Numbered from the stretch's first letter, positions 26,623 through 35,923 are shown. The stretch is 64,000 bases of DNA from Chloracidobacterium sp. (GCA_016711345.1 JADJTD010000001.1:992001-1056000), one strand, 5' to 3'. Notes: generated by a model from the letters alone, not told the origin. Numbers and translations: made by a program.

Positions 26623-27093
26623 CGTCAAATCGAGAAAGTTGCGTCAAATCGAGAAAGCCACGTCGAATCGGGAAAATTGGTATTTACAATTTGTGCCGTA
26701 TGCGCTACTTTGTTGCAGGGATCGTTGTAATTTCGGCGATTTTGATATTTGACAAATGTCCGTCAAACTTTAGTTTGACGGCTCTGGCGCAACAAACTGA
26801 AGTTCGTTGGACATTCGCAGAAACTTTTTTTTCAAAATGAGTGAAAAAGGGCAAAATTGCGGCTGTAACCTTAATTAATTGAACAGGTTAAGTTGCGCCG
26901 CTCGGGTGCGGCGCAAGTGCGGCGCAAAGCGAAAAAAGTTTTTTCGCAAAATCGTGGAACGCGGACTTTTTTCGCTGTTAACTCGTTCAGTTACAACGTT
27001 TACAGCGTTCCACTTCAAAGTGGAACGTTTTGGAACGCTTGAAACGGCGGTTAGCGTGAAAAAAACGGTGGGACAGTGGGACACTTGGGACAG
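26623..27093 (+). repeat. Large non-coding repeat, copy A (inverted relative to copy B at 36.9-37.3 kb)
   Basis: This fills most of the ~785-bp gap before moxR. It opens with three 19-bp direct repeats starting CGTCAAATCGAGAAAG (26623-26679). A divergent centre contains GTCAAACTTTAGTTTGAC and GCGCCGC hairpins. It ends with a conserved ~100-bp block (26990-27093) holding the palindrome CGTTCCACTT-CA-AAGTGGAACG (27006-27027) and GGTGGGACAGTGGGACAC. The first block and the last block align closely with the reverse complement of 36881-37348. A short frame inside (26699-26840) resembles a signal peptide but is stopped after two codons in copy B, so I do not call it a gene. Confidence 0.8.
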
Positions 27094-27247
27094 AGTAGAG
27101 ACATCTAAGTTAAAGCATTATAAAAAACAATGACTAACGATACTCTGCAGCAGCTATTCGATGTTCTTACTGCAACTTTTTGATGCGGCGGTGGTTAATA
27201 ATCGGGTAGAATATAGTTTCGGGCGGATTTCCGCTCATTTGAGCCTC

Positions 27248-28246
27248 ATGAGAGATTGGATAGTAGCGGAAACAGCCGTCGAAGGCACAAGAAGAGCCTC
27301 GAATTTTGATGCCTCGGCAAAGATCGCCGATCTGCAGTCGGCTATTGAAAGCGTCATTCGGGGCAAATCGGAAACGGTAAAATTCGCCCTTATCGCATTG
27401 CTTGCCAAGGGCCATTTGCTGATCGAGGACGTTCCCGGCATCGGTAAAACGACACTTGCCAATGCTCTGGCACGGGCTCTGGAATTGTCGTTTCAGCGTA
27501 TCCAGTTCACGTCCGACCTGATGCCGTCCGATGTCATCGGCCTTTCGTTATTCAATCAAAAAAGCGGTGATTTTGAATGGAAGGCCGGGCCGATATTTTC
27601 AAATATCGTGCTTGCCGACGAGATAAACCGTTCGACGCCAAAGACGCAATCGGCCCTGCTCGAAGCAATGGCTGAGGAACAAGTCACCGTCGAAGGCGTT
27701 TCACGAAGATTGCCGATTCCCTTTATTGTCGTCGCAACGCAGAATCCGTCCGAACATCACGGCACATATCCCTTACCGGAATCGCAACTTGACCGTTTTA
27801 TGCTGCGGCTTCATATGGGCTATCCCAATATCGAGGAAGAGCGTCGCATACTGCGAGATCGGGCAGGCGTCGATCCGCTGGACAACGTCGAACCGGTAAT
27901 GACGCAGGCCGATGTTATTGAATTGCAGCAATTGGTTTCGGAAGTCAGGTTTGATGAATCGCTGCTCGACTACTTGCTCCAGATCGTCGATGCAACACGA
28001 AAGTCTGAAGCCTTGGAACTTGGAATAAGCCCGCGCGGCACTCTTGCTCTTTTTCGCTCGGCCCAGGCACTCGCGGTTATCGAAGGACGCGATTTTTGCA
28101 TTGCCGACGACATTAAACGGCTCGTCGTCCCGTGCTTTGGGCATAGAATTATTGTCAATTCACGCAGCGGAGTTTTGCGTCAGCGAACCCGCGAGGCCGA
28201 ACGCGTTTTACAGGAAATATTACAGACGATAACCGTTCCTGTTTAA
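27248..28246 (+). CDS. MoxR-family AAA+ ATPase
   Basis: A 332-residue cytoplasmic ATPase. It has a Walker A motif (IEDVPGIGKTTLANALARAL), Walker B (NIVLADEINRSTPKTQSALL), sensor 1 (FIVVATQNPSEHHGTYPLPE) and the C-terminal lid with ISPRGTLALFRSAQALA. MoxR proteins are chaperone-like and act with DUF58 and von Willebrand A proteins in cofactor insertion or envelope maturation. The ATG at 27248 (MRDWIVAE) is preferred. The frame is open further upstream but that part shows no conserved sequence. A DUF58 gene follows after an 81-bp repeat-containing gap, the usual genetic partner. Confidence 0.9.
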   Translation: MRDWIVAETAVEGTRRASNFDASAKIADLQSAIESVIRGKSETVKFALIALLAKGHLLIEDVPGIGKTTLANALARALELSFQRIQFTSDLMPSDVIGLSLFNQKSGDFEWKAGPIFSNIVLADEINRSTPKTQSALLEAMAEEQVTVEGVSRRLPIPFIVVATQNPSEHHGTYPLPESQLDRFMLRLHMGYPNIEEERRILRDRAGVDPLDNVEPVMTQADVIELQQLVSEVRFDESLLDYLLQIVDATRKSEALELGISPRGTLALFRSAQALAVIEGRDFCIADDIKRLVVPCFGHRIIVNSRSGVLRQRTREAERVLQEILQTITVPV

Positions 28247-28335
28247 GGTATTGAGTTTATAAGTTGTTGAGTTCATTGAGTAAATTTCTTGCCTCACTCA
28301 ACGAACTCATAAAACTCGACAAACTCAATGAACTT
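28247..28335. repeat. GAGTT/AACTC word array forming an inverted repeat
   Basis: Words of the form TTGAGTT.., GTTGAGTTCATTGAG on the left are mirrored by CTCACTCAACGAACTC..AAACTCAATGAAC on the right, so the two halves can pair. The array fills the gap between moxR and the DUF58 gene and runs over the DUF58 start codon. It belongs to the same class of short tandem words seen elsewhere in the window. Confidence 0.65.
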
Positions 28336-29767
28336 GCGATCCATCAGTCAGCTTTTTAGTCTTCGCGACCTCAGGAACGGCGCACTTGGATTGCTTGTTG
28401 TGTTCGGCGGCATCGGCCTTTCGATCCTTACTCTCTACGCCCATCAAACCGGTAATATAAGGCTCGCAGGCATTTCGGCCGGCATTTCGCTTGTCTTCGT
28501 TCTGCTAATTTTGATCTTTGTCGTGCCTCCGCTGGCACGCAACGCAGGCCGCGAAGCGTCGCAAATGAACCTGCCGTTCGAATTCACGACAGGCGGAGCG
28601 GTGATGCTGGTGCTGATAATGATCGTCGGATTTTCCGCGTGGAATACGGGCAACAATTTGCTCTTTATTGTACTTTCTTTCTTGATCGCAACGCTGATCG
28701 TCGGTTTCTTTGCCGGAAACATCTGCCTAAAGAAACTCGATGTGAAAATGCGGTTTCCCGATACGATCTTTGCAGGTGAGTCAACGCCTATTCTCGTCAG
28801 CCTCAATAATCGGAAACGCATCTTTCCGGCATTTTCTATCGTCGCAAAGGTGCGTGGACAAGAACGCGAGCGTTCGATCGCCGACGACGATCTGAAAACG
28901 ATTTTCCCACGATGGATAGCCGAATGGCTCGGCCGCGCCAGCATCGTTCGACGCACTCTGGATCATTTTGTATATATCGGCCCGCAAAAGACGGTCGAAT
29001 CAAAGGCCAAGCACACCTTCCCGCATCGCGGGCGCCTTATCATTAAAGATTTCGAACTCTCAACAAAATTTCCATTCGGATTTTTTAATCACCGGCGACG
29101 TCTTCCGGCACGAGAAACTGACTTGATCGTTTTTCCACATCCTATGCCGATCAATCATGACCTTCAGGACATACCACTCAACACGGGAAAATTCACTGCG
29201 AACAAACGAGGTGTCGGTGAAGACCTTTTGGCATTGCGTGATTACAGGCCAAATGATGACCTGCGGCATATTGACTGGAAAGCGACCGCGAGGGCAAGAG
29301 TCTTGACCGTCCGCGAATTTGCTGCTGAGGACGACAAACTCATAACCGTGATACTAGATGACCGGATGCCAAAAACCGGTGGGAAAAAGCTGACTCTGCG
29401 TGAAAAACTCGAAGCCGAACAACGCGGAGAAGGTGTCGTGGTTTCTGAGCAATTTGAGAGAGGCGTTCGACTAGCTGCGGCAATTCTAAGTCGGTCTGCA
29501 GACGAAAATGCTCGCATCCGTCTCATTGTCGGAACTGACGCAGGCGATTTTGGCTCGGGGCGAGGGCATCTTCATGATTGTTTCAAACGGCTCGCTGTAA
29601 TTGAGCCGGTATTTGTCGATGATCCAGTGACCCCTGAAGTTTATGATGACTTGGAGCAACTATTAAACGAAAGAAATGACAGCCATCAGTATTTTATAAC
29701 CGCGAATGAAATAGGATCCGTCACGGTCGCAAATGGTTCCCAGCAGTTAAGAATGATTCAATTTTGA
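28328..29767 (+). CDS. DUF58 domain membrane protein
   Basis: A 479-residue protein. Three hydrophobic helices occupy the N-terminal half: LGLLVVFGGIGLSILTLYAH, ISLVFVLLILIFVVPPLA and LFIVLSFLIATLIVGFFAG. After a beta-rich region, the DUF58 signature RDYRPNDDLRHIDWKATAR appears, followed by a vWA-like segment (KLITVILDDRMP). DUF58 proteins are typically encoded next to MoxR ATPases, as here, and the pair is thought to act on envelope or secreted partners. The ATG at 28328 lies inside a short-word repeat. No transglutaminase or vWA partner follows. Confidence 0.88.
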   Translation: MNLRSISQLFSLRDLRNGALGLLVVFGGIGLSILTLYAHQTGNIRLAGISAGISLVFVLLILIFVVPPLARNAGREASQMNLPFEFTTGGAVMLVLIMIVGFSAWNTGNNLLFIVLSFLIATLIVGFFAGNICLKKLDVKMRFPDTIFAGESTPILVSLNNRKRIFPAFSIVAKVRGQERERSIADDDLKTIFPRWIAEWLGRASIVRRTLDHFVYIGPQKTVESKAKHTFPHRGRLIIKDFELSTKFPFGFFNHRRRLPARETDLIVFPHPMPINHDLQDIPLNTGKFTANKRGVGEDLLALRDYRPNDDLRHIDWKATARARVLTVREFAAEDDKLITVILDDRMPKTGGKKLTLREKLEAEQRGEGVVVSEQFERGVRLAAAILSRSADENARIRLIVGTDAGDFGSGRGHLHDCFKRLAVIEPVFVDDPVTPEVYDDLEQLLNERNDSHQYFITANEIGSVTVANGSQQLRMIQF

Positions 29768-29781
29768 AACGGCAGGCCATT

Positions 29782-30078
29782 TTATTGATCGGACAGCCAC
29801 CTTCCTGTTCGGAAGTGAAACTGATCCGACATCGACGGCACATCATCCGTCGCCTCGTCTCTCGTGATCCGCTCGACGCGCCACATAGGGAAGAAATTGT
29901 CCGACATCTGCAAATGCGCTTCACCCACACTTATAGACTTGCACCAATCGTCAAAATATCCCAACTCGATCGAGCGAACAGAAATACCCGCGGGATTTAT
30001 CTCATCGACAATACCCAGCAGCTTTTCACGCGGGCTGTGCAGGATCGCTATCACTATTTCTCCGGTTTCAATTTTCAT
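29782..30078 (-). CDS. Small conserved-looking hypothetical protein
   Basis: A 98-residue soluble protein on the opposite strand to its neighbours, almost filling the gap between the DUF58 and SMC genes. It starts MKIETGEIVIAILHSPREK and has a beta-rich, Sm- or SH3-like hydrophobic pattern (LLGIVDEINPAGISVRSIEL), then DNFFPMWRVERITRDEA and a short tail SDQFHFRTGRWLSDQ. The composition and acid/base balance look like a real protein rather than a shadow frame. A TTG 36 bp upstream is an alternative start. I do not know its function. It is encoded tail to tail with the DUF58 gene and head to head with the SMC gene. Confidence 0.6.
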   Translation of the reverse strand: MKIETGEIVIAILHSPREKLLGIVDEINPAGISVRSIELGYFDDWCKSISVGEAHLQMSDNFFPMWRVERITRDEATDDVPSMSDQFHFRTGRWLSDQ

Positions 30079-30196
30079 ACGCAAATTGTCGCCGATTCCC
30101 TGCTTCCTACGCAATTTCCATATGAAATTTGCCGTCTTTTTCTTTGCCGCGATTTTATTCTAAACTTGAGCTTGAAAGATAAGTTCAGATCGCGTC

Positions 30197-32563
30197 ATGC
30201 ATATCTCAAAGATCGAGCTTGAGAATATCAAGTCTCACATCTCATCGACATTCGAATTTTCACGCGGAACGACCGCTATTACAGGCGAAAACGGAGCGGG
30301 CAAAACTACGATCATCGAAGCTATCGCGTGGACACTTTTTGACCTGCTCGAGTATAAAAAGGAGGATTTTGTTCGTCGCGGCGCCAAGAAAGGCTCGGTA
30401 AGGGTCACATTTGAAAGCAGCCTCGACGAACGCGAGTACATAGTCTATCGCGACAGCGGTGCAGGCTATCACGTTACCGATCCGCGTCTGAACACACGAA
30501 TCGCGGATAAAAAGGAAGAGGTCTTTCGTTTTCTCTGGCAGCATCTCGGCCTCGAACCGGGCACCGATCTCAAATCGTTGTTCCGGCAGGCCATCGGCGT
30601 TCCCCAAGGCACGTTTACGGCGATCTTTCTTGAAGGATCAACCGAGCGAAAATCGGCGTTTGACCGTCTGCTAAAGGTTGAAGAGTATCGTCAGGCTGCA
30701 GAAAAGCTGCGTGACACGTCGCGCTTTCTCGATCAAAGCATTTTAGTGATTCGTGAAAGCATCGCGAGAGCGGAAGGCGAACTATCCCGCTCGGAAACCG
30801 TAACTGCCGAGCACGATAAGATAAAAGAACATTCCCACAAGCTTAACGGTGAGATTGAAAAGATCGCCGCCGAATTGGCTGACAAACAATCAAGAGTAAA
30901 GTTGCTTAATGAACAGGAAAAGCAGTTAACGGATCTCAGATCAACTCTCGAACGCAGGCGTTCGGACAAAGAAAAATTAGAAATTATTGTCCAGCAAGCT
31001 GAAGCCGCCTTAGCTCGTGCAACCGAAGCGGCTACCAAGATCGATAAAACTCGTTCACACCACGAACAGCATCTGACCGCGCTCCGCAAGCTTACCGAAC
31101 TTGAACGTGAACGAAAACATCGCGATCAATTGAAATCGGAACTCGCCAAAACTGATGCTGCGATCGTAAATGTCAAAGCTGAGCATCGAAGGCACGAACA
31201 GGAGCTAAATAATATTGCTGCGGCCCGCAAAGAGATCGAAACTCTGCGAGCCAAAGCAGCGGAGCAGTTAGAAATAGAGACCGAAACAGAAGACGTTCGC
31301 AATAAGATCGCGGGTTCGCGAAATGCTGTGGAACGACTGGAAAGCATAAACAGAGAAATTGAAAACAAGCGCTCGATCTATCGAACTCACCGTGAAGATG
31401 TGAAGGCAAATGCGAGCGACACCCAACAAGCAGTTGAAGACAACGAGAGTTTCAAGCGACTCGGTATGGAACTCCAAAAGGATGTTGATGGCCTAAAAAT
31501 AAAACAGAAAGCTCTTGAAGTAGATGCACAGCAGCTAGGTAAATATGAACAGCGATATTCTGAATTGCAATCGAAATTGAAGGCGTTGGTTGATCCTGCG
31601 GCACGGATACGTGTGCTTGAGAAAAGTTTGATCCGCGAGCCTGAGTTACGAACAGGTTTGACCAATGTTGAGAGCAATCTCGAACGCCTTGAGAGCGAAC
31701 GCAAGCTTTTCATCGAACAACTTGACGACTTTAAAGATTTTGACAAACGCTGGTCGCAGTTAACGGCTGAACGTGATGCCACAATCAATGCTCACCGCAC
31801 CTTTTTGGCAAATGAGGGTGAAGCCTCAATGCTTGCGGGGCTTAAAAAAGAACTTCAGGTATCCAACGACAAGGTCGCTGCTGCCAAAACAAACCTTGAA
31901 AAGGCGCAGGCTGCTTTCGCATCTGCGGCTGGTGGATACGACGTCGAGCGGCACAAGATCGAGCGAAGTGAATTATTGAACGCGGAACGTCGTCTCGCCG
32001 AGACTCATGCGACCTTCGCTGCCGCGAAAACGCGTGAGGAGCAGATCGCTGCGGAATTAGAACGATTTGCCGCTATCAGAAAGTCGCTTCAAACCGAGTT
32101 CAAGGACAAAGAAAGACTTGAAACCGTAGCGGAAACGACGGCCTTCATTCGTGATACGCTCAAGGAAGCCGCTCCTCGCGTCGCACGGAATTATGTTTAT
32201 CATGTTTCGCTCGAAGCAAATCAGATGTTCCGCGAGATCACGGGCAACGGCGAGCGGACGCTGAAATGGACGGAAGATTATTCGATAGTTCTCGAAGAGG
32301 ACGGCTATGAGCGCCCGTTTCAAAGCCTCTCGGGTGGCGAACAGATGTCTGCAGCATTGTCGGTTCGCCTCGCTATACTAAAACAGATGAGCGATATTCG
32401 CATCGCGTTCTTTGACGAGCCAACGACAAACATGGACACCGAAAGGCGCGAGAATTTCGCAGAACAAATAAGTCGCATCAAACATTTCGACCAGCTTTTT
32501 GTTATCTCGCACGATGACACTTTTGATAACTATGTGGATAATGTGCTTTCGATAGGCGATTAG
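30197..32563 (+). CDS. SMC/SbcC/Rad50-like ATPase without a zinc hook
   Basis: A 788-residue ATPase. The N-terminal half-site has Walker A (TGENGAGKTTIIEAIAW) and a Q-loop region (FRQAIGVPQGTFTAIFLEG). Long coiled coils follow (~180-620). The C-terminal half-site carries the signature LSGGEQMSAALSVRLA (~711-726), Walker B FFDEPTTNMD and the switch VISHDD. This architecture is that of SbcC/Rad50, but the protein is shorter than typical SbcC (~1000 residues), has no CxxC zinc hook at mid-coil, and no sbcD/mre11 nuclease gene lies nearby. An RNase H gene follows with no gap. It probably acts on DNA ends or structures. The precise subfamily is uncertain. Confidence 0.82.
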   Translation: MHISKIELENIKSHISSTFEFSRGTTAITGENGAGKTTIIEAIAWTLFDLLEYKKEDFVRRGAKKGSVRVTFESSLDEREYIVYRDSGAGYHVTDPRLNTRIADKKEEVFRFLWQHLGLEPGTDLKSLFRQAIGVPQGTFTAIFLEGSTERKSAFDRLLKVEEYRQAAEKLRDTSRFLDQSILVIRESIARAEGELSRSETVTAEHDKIKEHSHKLNGEIEKIAAELADKQSRVKLLNEQEKQLTDLRSTLERRRSDKEKLEIIVQQAEAALARATEAATKIDKTRSHHEQHLTALRKLTELERERKHRDQLKSELAKTDAAIVNVKAEHRRHEQELNNIAAARKEIETLRAKAAEQLEIETETEDVRNKIAGSRNAVERLESINREIENKRSIYRTHREDVKANASDTQQAVEDNESFKRLGMELQKDVDGLKIKQKALEVDAQQLGKYEQRYSELQSKLKALVDPAARIRVLEKSLIREPELRTGLTNVESNLERLESERKLFIEQLDDFKDFDKRWSQLTAERDATINAHRTFLANEGEASMLAGLKKELQVSNDKVAAAKTNLEKAQAAFASAAGGYDVERHKIERSELLNAERRLAETHATFAAAKTREEQIAAELERFAAIRKSLQTEFKDKERLETVAETTAFIRDTLKEAAPRVARNYVYHVSLEANQMFREITGNGERTLKWTEDYSIVLEEDGYERPFQSLSGGEQMSAALSVRLAILKQMSDIRIAFFDEPTTNMDTERRENFAEQISRIKHFDQLFVISHDDTFDNYVDNVLSIGD

Positions 32564-33022
32564 ATGAAAGATGTAACGATAGTTTGTGACGGATCGAGCC
32601 TCGGCAACGGTAGAGGAAATCCGCGTGCTGCGGCGGTTGCCGTGCTTGGGTTCAGGGGCTACTGGAAAGCCGTCGGCGAATATCTCGGCAATGCAACCAA
32701 CCAGCAAGCCGAGATCGCGGCCGCTGCTATCGGATTAGAGAATTTGAAGGAAAGCTGCACGGTTACATTGATGTCTGATTCGCGATATGTGGTCGAGACG
32801 ATGGGCGGGACTTGGAAACGTAAGACAAATCACGACTGGTGGAAACGGCTCGATGCCGCCGCCAAAAAACACACGATAGCGTGGAAATGGGTCAAGGGAC
32901 ATTCGGGACATGAAGTACAGGAAGTTGCTGATTCGATGGCACGCAAAATGGCCGAGCTCGGATTTGTCGACGAAGCTCTTTTGGACGAAGCCGTCGTGGA
33001 ACTCGGCGTTATAGAAATTTAG
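32564..33022 (+). CDS. Ribonuclease H family protein
   Basis: A 152-residue RNase HI-like fold. It has the first catalytic Asp in IVCDGSSLGNGRGNPRAAA, the Glu in TNQQAEIAAAAIGL, the second Asp in TLMSDSRYVVETM, and VKGHSGHEVQEVADSMA with the His loop and last Asp. It cleaves the RNA strand of RNA:DNA hybrids, for example at R-loops or primers. The C-terminal ~20 residues are acidic and extend the fold slightly. The ATG directly abuts the stop codon of the SMC ATPase gene, so the two are translationally coupled and may act on the same structures. Confidence 0.9.
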   Translation: MKDVTIVCDGSSLGNGRGNPRAAAVAVLGFRGYWKAVGEYLGNATNQQAEIAAAAIGLENLKESCTVTLMSDSRYVVETMGGTWKRKTNHDWWKRLDAAAKKHTIAWKWVKGHSGHEVQEVADSMARKMAELGFVDEALLDEAVVELGVIEI

Positions 33023-33052
33023 CCGCAAAAGACACAAACTATCGCTCTTCAG

Positions 33053-35044
33053 ATGCAGTCAGGATTTTACAAATCATTTTTTTTTCTTTTTGTGCTTTTT
33101 TACAGCCATCATTCGGTCGTCGCTCAAAACACCCTTTCGTCGCAGAAGACCGGACTTGGCTGGGCGTGGCAAAATCCGCTGCCGCAGGGTAATCCGCTGT
33201 ATGCGATCCATTTCGCAAAGGACAATGAAACCGGATACGCGGTCGGCTCGGACAATACGATACTGAAAACAAAAGACGGCGGTTTCCGTTGGGAAAAGCA
33301 GTCTTCGCCGACCAACGTCACGCTGTCTGGAGTTTATGTTCGCGACACGAATAATGCACTTATTGTCGGCTCTCGCGGAACTGTGCTCACGACCGATGAT
33401 GGCGGCAGCGATTGGAAAACTGTTGCGGTCGACACACGCGATCATCTTTACGGGATTACATTTGTATCAGCCGATTCTAAAACTGGTTGGGCTTGCGGCA
33501 CATACGGCCGCATCCTTAAAACCATCGACGGCGGCATGACGTGGAAGGTCCAACCGTCAGGCACCACCGAACATCTTCTAAAAGTGTCGGCGTTCGATGA
33601 CAACCACGCGGTTGCTACAGGCATGAACGGAGTCTTGCTGACCACTGCAAACGGCGGCGATTCGTGGCAGAACTCAAATCCCTGCGGCAATGCGATCGTC
33701 TCAGGTTCCGCTTATCTAAGGTCCAACACCATCATCGCGACAGGCTACGGCGGCTGCGTGGCACGAAGCACAGATGGCGGCGCGACATGGTCGCATCAAA
33801 ATATATATAGCCGTGCGGACATGCTTTCGGTATCGTTTTCCAGCGAGAAGAACGGTTCGATAACAGACGCCAATGGCATGGTCTGGTTGACCGGCGATGG
33901 CGGAACGACGTGGCTGCCGTTCAATGTTCGGACTAACCCGAAACTTGTCGCCATCTATTTCGCCAACACGTTTACAGGCTGGGCAACAGGCGAAAACGGC
34001 CTCATCCTGCGTACGGACGACGGCGGCTTCAGCTGGCAGCGGCTTACTCAGGGCGGCCGCGAAGATGTCAACGATATTACATTTCTGAGCGATGAGATCG
34101 GCGTCGCCGTCGGATCTAATGGAAAGATCTGGATCACTAACGACAGCGGTCGTATGTGGCTGCCGGTATTTAGCGAGAGCCTCAAAAATCTTAATGCCGT
34201 TTCGTTCGCTGACGGTCAACTGGGTTGGGCGGTCGGCGATGGCGGCACGATCCTGAGAACAATAAACGGCGGTGCGAGTTGGGTCAGCAACGTCACCAAT
34301 GTAACAGAAGACCTGTTTGGCGTGCATTTCATTTCGGATAAAGTCGGTTTCGCTGTGGGAGCGAACGGAACTGTCATGCGCACATCTTCAGGCGGTGAAT
34401 CTTGGGTGCGTTCTGATTCCGGCACCAAGCTGTGGCTCGAAGATGTAAAATTCCTTGACGAGACACGCGGCGTTGCAGTTGGCGACAGCGGCACTATTCT
34501 CACAACCGACGACGGCGCTCTTACGTGGAAAAAGATCAAGACCAACGTCCGAGACAATCTGTATGCCGTAAGCTTTTCCGACAACAAAAGCGGATTTGCT
34601 GTAGGCTCGGGTGGAATAATTCTCAAAACATCCGACGGCGGCGCGACGTGGAAGGATATGGAAACCGCGTCGGGAAACAGCCTCTTTGCTGTTCAGTCCT
34701 TTGGTGCTGCGAGTGCTATCGCGGCGGGTGAATTCGGAACGGTTCTTGTAACCGAAGACGCCGGCGTGACTTGGCAGACGCAGCCGAACATTACCGGCAG
34801 AGTGCTGCAGGCAGTTGTTTATCGTGGCGGAAACAATCTTTGGATCACAGGCAAAGGCGGAACGATTTTGAAGAGAACCGCCCCACTGTCACCTAAAAAA
34901 TTAGAATCTCCCATTGAGCGTCCGGTGCTAAAAACTGCGATGCCTCGTTCAAAACCAAAACGGCGCAATCCTTTGATCACGATTACCGACGACGGCGATA
35001 TTCCTCTGGCAATGCCGACTGCCAAACCTAGTCCATTGAAATAA
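33053..35044 (+). CDS. Secreted Ycf48/Hcf136-like beta-propeller
   Basis: A 663-residue exported protein: signal-like N-terminus (FYKSFFFLFVLFYSHHSVVA), then at least a dozen blades of the Ycf48 pattern (GWAVGDGGTILRTINGGASW, GVAVGDSGTILTTDDGALTW, GFAVGSGGIILKTSDGGATW). The count is roughly twice that of a single seven-bladed propeller. The C-terminus is basic and Pro-rich (RSKPKRRNPL). Ycf48 itself helps assemble photosystem II. In heterotrophs such proteins are secreted and of unknown role, so the family name should not be read as photosynthesis. It may belong to the SMC-RNase H run (30-bp gap). Its 3' end overlaps convergent prmA by 17 bp. Confidence 0.8.
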   Translation: MQSGFYKSFFFLFVLFYSHHSVVAQNTLSSQKTGLGWAWQNPLPQGNPLYAIHFAKDNETGYAVGSDNTILKTKDGGFRWEKQSSPTNVTLSGVYVRDTNNALIVGSRGTVLTTDDGGSDWKTVAVDTRDHLYGITFVSADSKTGWACGTYGRILKTIDGGMTWKVQPSGTTEHLLKVSAFDDNHAVATGMNGVLLTTANGGDSWQNSNPCGNAIVSGSAYLRSNTIIATGYGGCVARSTDGGATWSHQNIYSRADMLSVSFSSEKNGSITDANGMVWLTGDGGTTWLPFNVRTNPKLVAIYFANTFTGWATGENGLILRTDDGGFSWQRLTQGGREDVNDITFLSDEIGVAVGSNGKIWITNDSGRMWLPVFSESLKNLNAVSFADGQLGWAVGDGGTILRTINGGASWVSNVTNVTEDLFGVHFISDKVGFAVGANGTVMRTSSGGESWVRSDSGTKLWLEDVKFLDETRGVAVGDSGTILTTDDGALTWKKIKTNVRDNLYAVSFSDNKSGFAVGSGGIILKTSDGGATWKDMETASGNSLFAVQSFGAASAIAAGEFGTVLVTEDAGVTWQTQPNITGRVLQAVVYRGGNNLWITGKGGTILKRTAPLSPKKLESPIERPVLKTAMPRSKPKRRNPLITITDDGDIPLAMPTAKPSPLK

Positions 35045-35894
35045 TTACCGCGATCCATTCTCCGGAAGTTTCAAATTTGAAATTTGAGATCTCAAATTTC
35101 TGAAGATCCAAAACAATGATGTCTCTCTGCTCAAGCAAGATTCCAGACAGCACCAATGTCTCTTTCGTCTTTTCAAGCAGCAATGGCAGCAGCGGAACGA
35201 TCACGTCAATCGTAAGATTTGCGCATACAAAATCAAAAGCTGGTGTATCGCCATCTATCGACCCTAGAAAATATTCGATCTTCTCGCCGACACCATTTAA
35301 GATAGCATTTTCTTTTGCGATGGCGACGGAATCCGCGTCGGTATCACAGGCTAGAATTTCAAGTTTATCTTTGGCTAATTTCGCTGCCGCTATCGCCAGA
35401 ATTCCGGTTCCGGTTCCGACATCTAGAAACGATTGTCCGTTGCGGTAATTGTCGGTGATCGCCTGCAGACAAAGCTGCGTGGTCTCGTGCGTTCCGGTGC
35501 CGAACGCCATGTTCGGTTCGATGCTAATGACGATCTTTTCGGTCTTATCAACGACTTCCCACGGCGGAGCGATGATAAAATTGCCGATAACAGTTGGCTT
35601 CCAATATTTTTTCCACTCTGCGAGCCAATCTGTCTGTTCCACTGCGCGAGTAGTGATATCTTTTACGGCGTCAGATGTAAAACCATAGATCATTAACGAC
35701 GCATCCACCGCGAGACGAATATCCGCCTCGTTAGGCAACGCATCGAAGTATCCGGTTACACGCAGTGGTGCGCCATCCGCATGTCGAAAGCTGTCGATCT
35801 CGTTGCCAAGAGACTCGAGCCGATTGAACGCCGATTCGACGGCTTCGGCTGCATCAGCATGAACCACAATATCGACTGCAAACCAATTTTTCAT
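35028..35894 (-). CDS. prmA: Ribosomal protein L11 methyltransferase
   Basis: A 288-residue class I SAM methyltransferase. The catalytic domain has the PrmA hallmark FGTGTHETTQLCLQAI, motif I DVGTGTGILAIAAAKL, the acidic residue in ILACDTDADSVAIAKENA, and VCANLTIDVIVPLLP (motif IV). The N-terminal substrate-recognition domain is at residues 1-105. It trimethylates lysines and the N-terminus of ribosomal protein L11. A seven-base repeat (35069-35103) lies in frame near the C-terminus and encodes LQKFEISNFKFET. The upstream gap to era is only 29 bp and contains two TCTCTGCGT words. Confidence 0.93.
   Translation of the reverse strand: MKNWFAVDIVVHADAAEAVESAFNRLESLGNEIDSFRHADGAPLRVTGYFDALPNEADIRLAVDASLMIYGFTSDAVKDITTRAVEQTDWLAEWKKYWKPTVIGNFIIAPPWEVVDKTEKIVISIEPNMAFGTGTHETTQLCLQAITDNYRNGQSFLDVGTGTGILAIAAAKLAKDKLEILACDTDADSVAIAKENAILNGVGEKIEYFLGSIDGDTPAFDFVCANLTIDVIVPLLPLLLEKTKETLVLSGILLEQRDIIVLDLQKFEISNFKFETSGEWIAVIISMD
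35069..35103 (-). repeat. Seven-base tandem repeat inside prmA
   Basis: On the coding strand the units are AGAAATT, TGAGATC, TCAAATT, TCAAATT and TGAAACT. They encode about residues 264-275, just before the last strand of the methyltransferase fold. Confidence 0.7.
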
Positions 35895-35898
35895 TCCT

Positions 35899-35917
35899 TC
35901 TCTGCGTTCTCTGCGTT
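35899..35917 (-). repeat. Tandem AACGCAGAG words upstream of prmA
   Basis: On the minus strand this reads AACGCAGAGAACGCAGAGA, two copies of a nine-base word directly before the prmA start codon. Words of this class are common in intergenic DNA of several phyla. Confidence 0.6.
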
Positions 35918-35923
35918 AAAGCC

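Noticed and set aside
26601..26840. A 79-residue frame inside repeat copy A whose second half (from 26699) looks like a signal peptide
   Set aside because: In copy B the corresponding frame is stopped two codons after the ATG, so the coding potential is not conserved.
33053..35044. Evidence for photosynthesis from a Ycf48-like protein
   Set aside because: Ycf48-type propellers are common in heterotrophs, and no photosynthesis genes are in the window.
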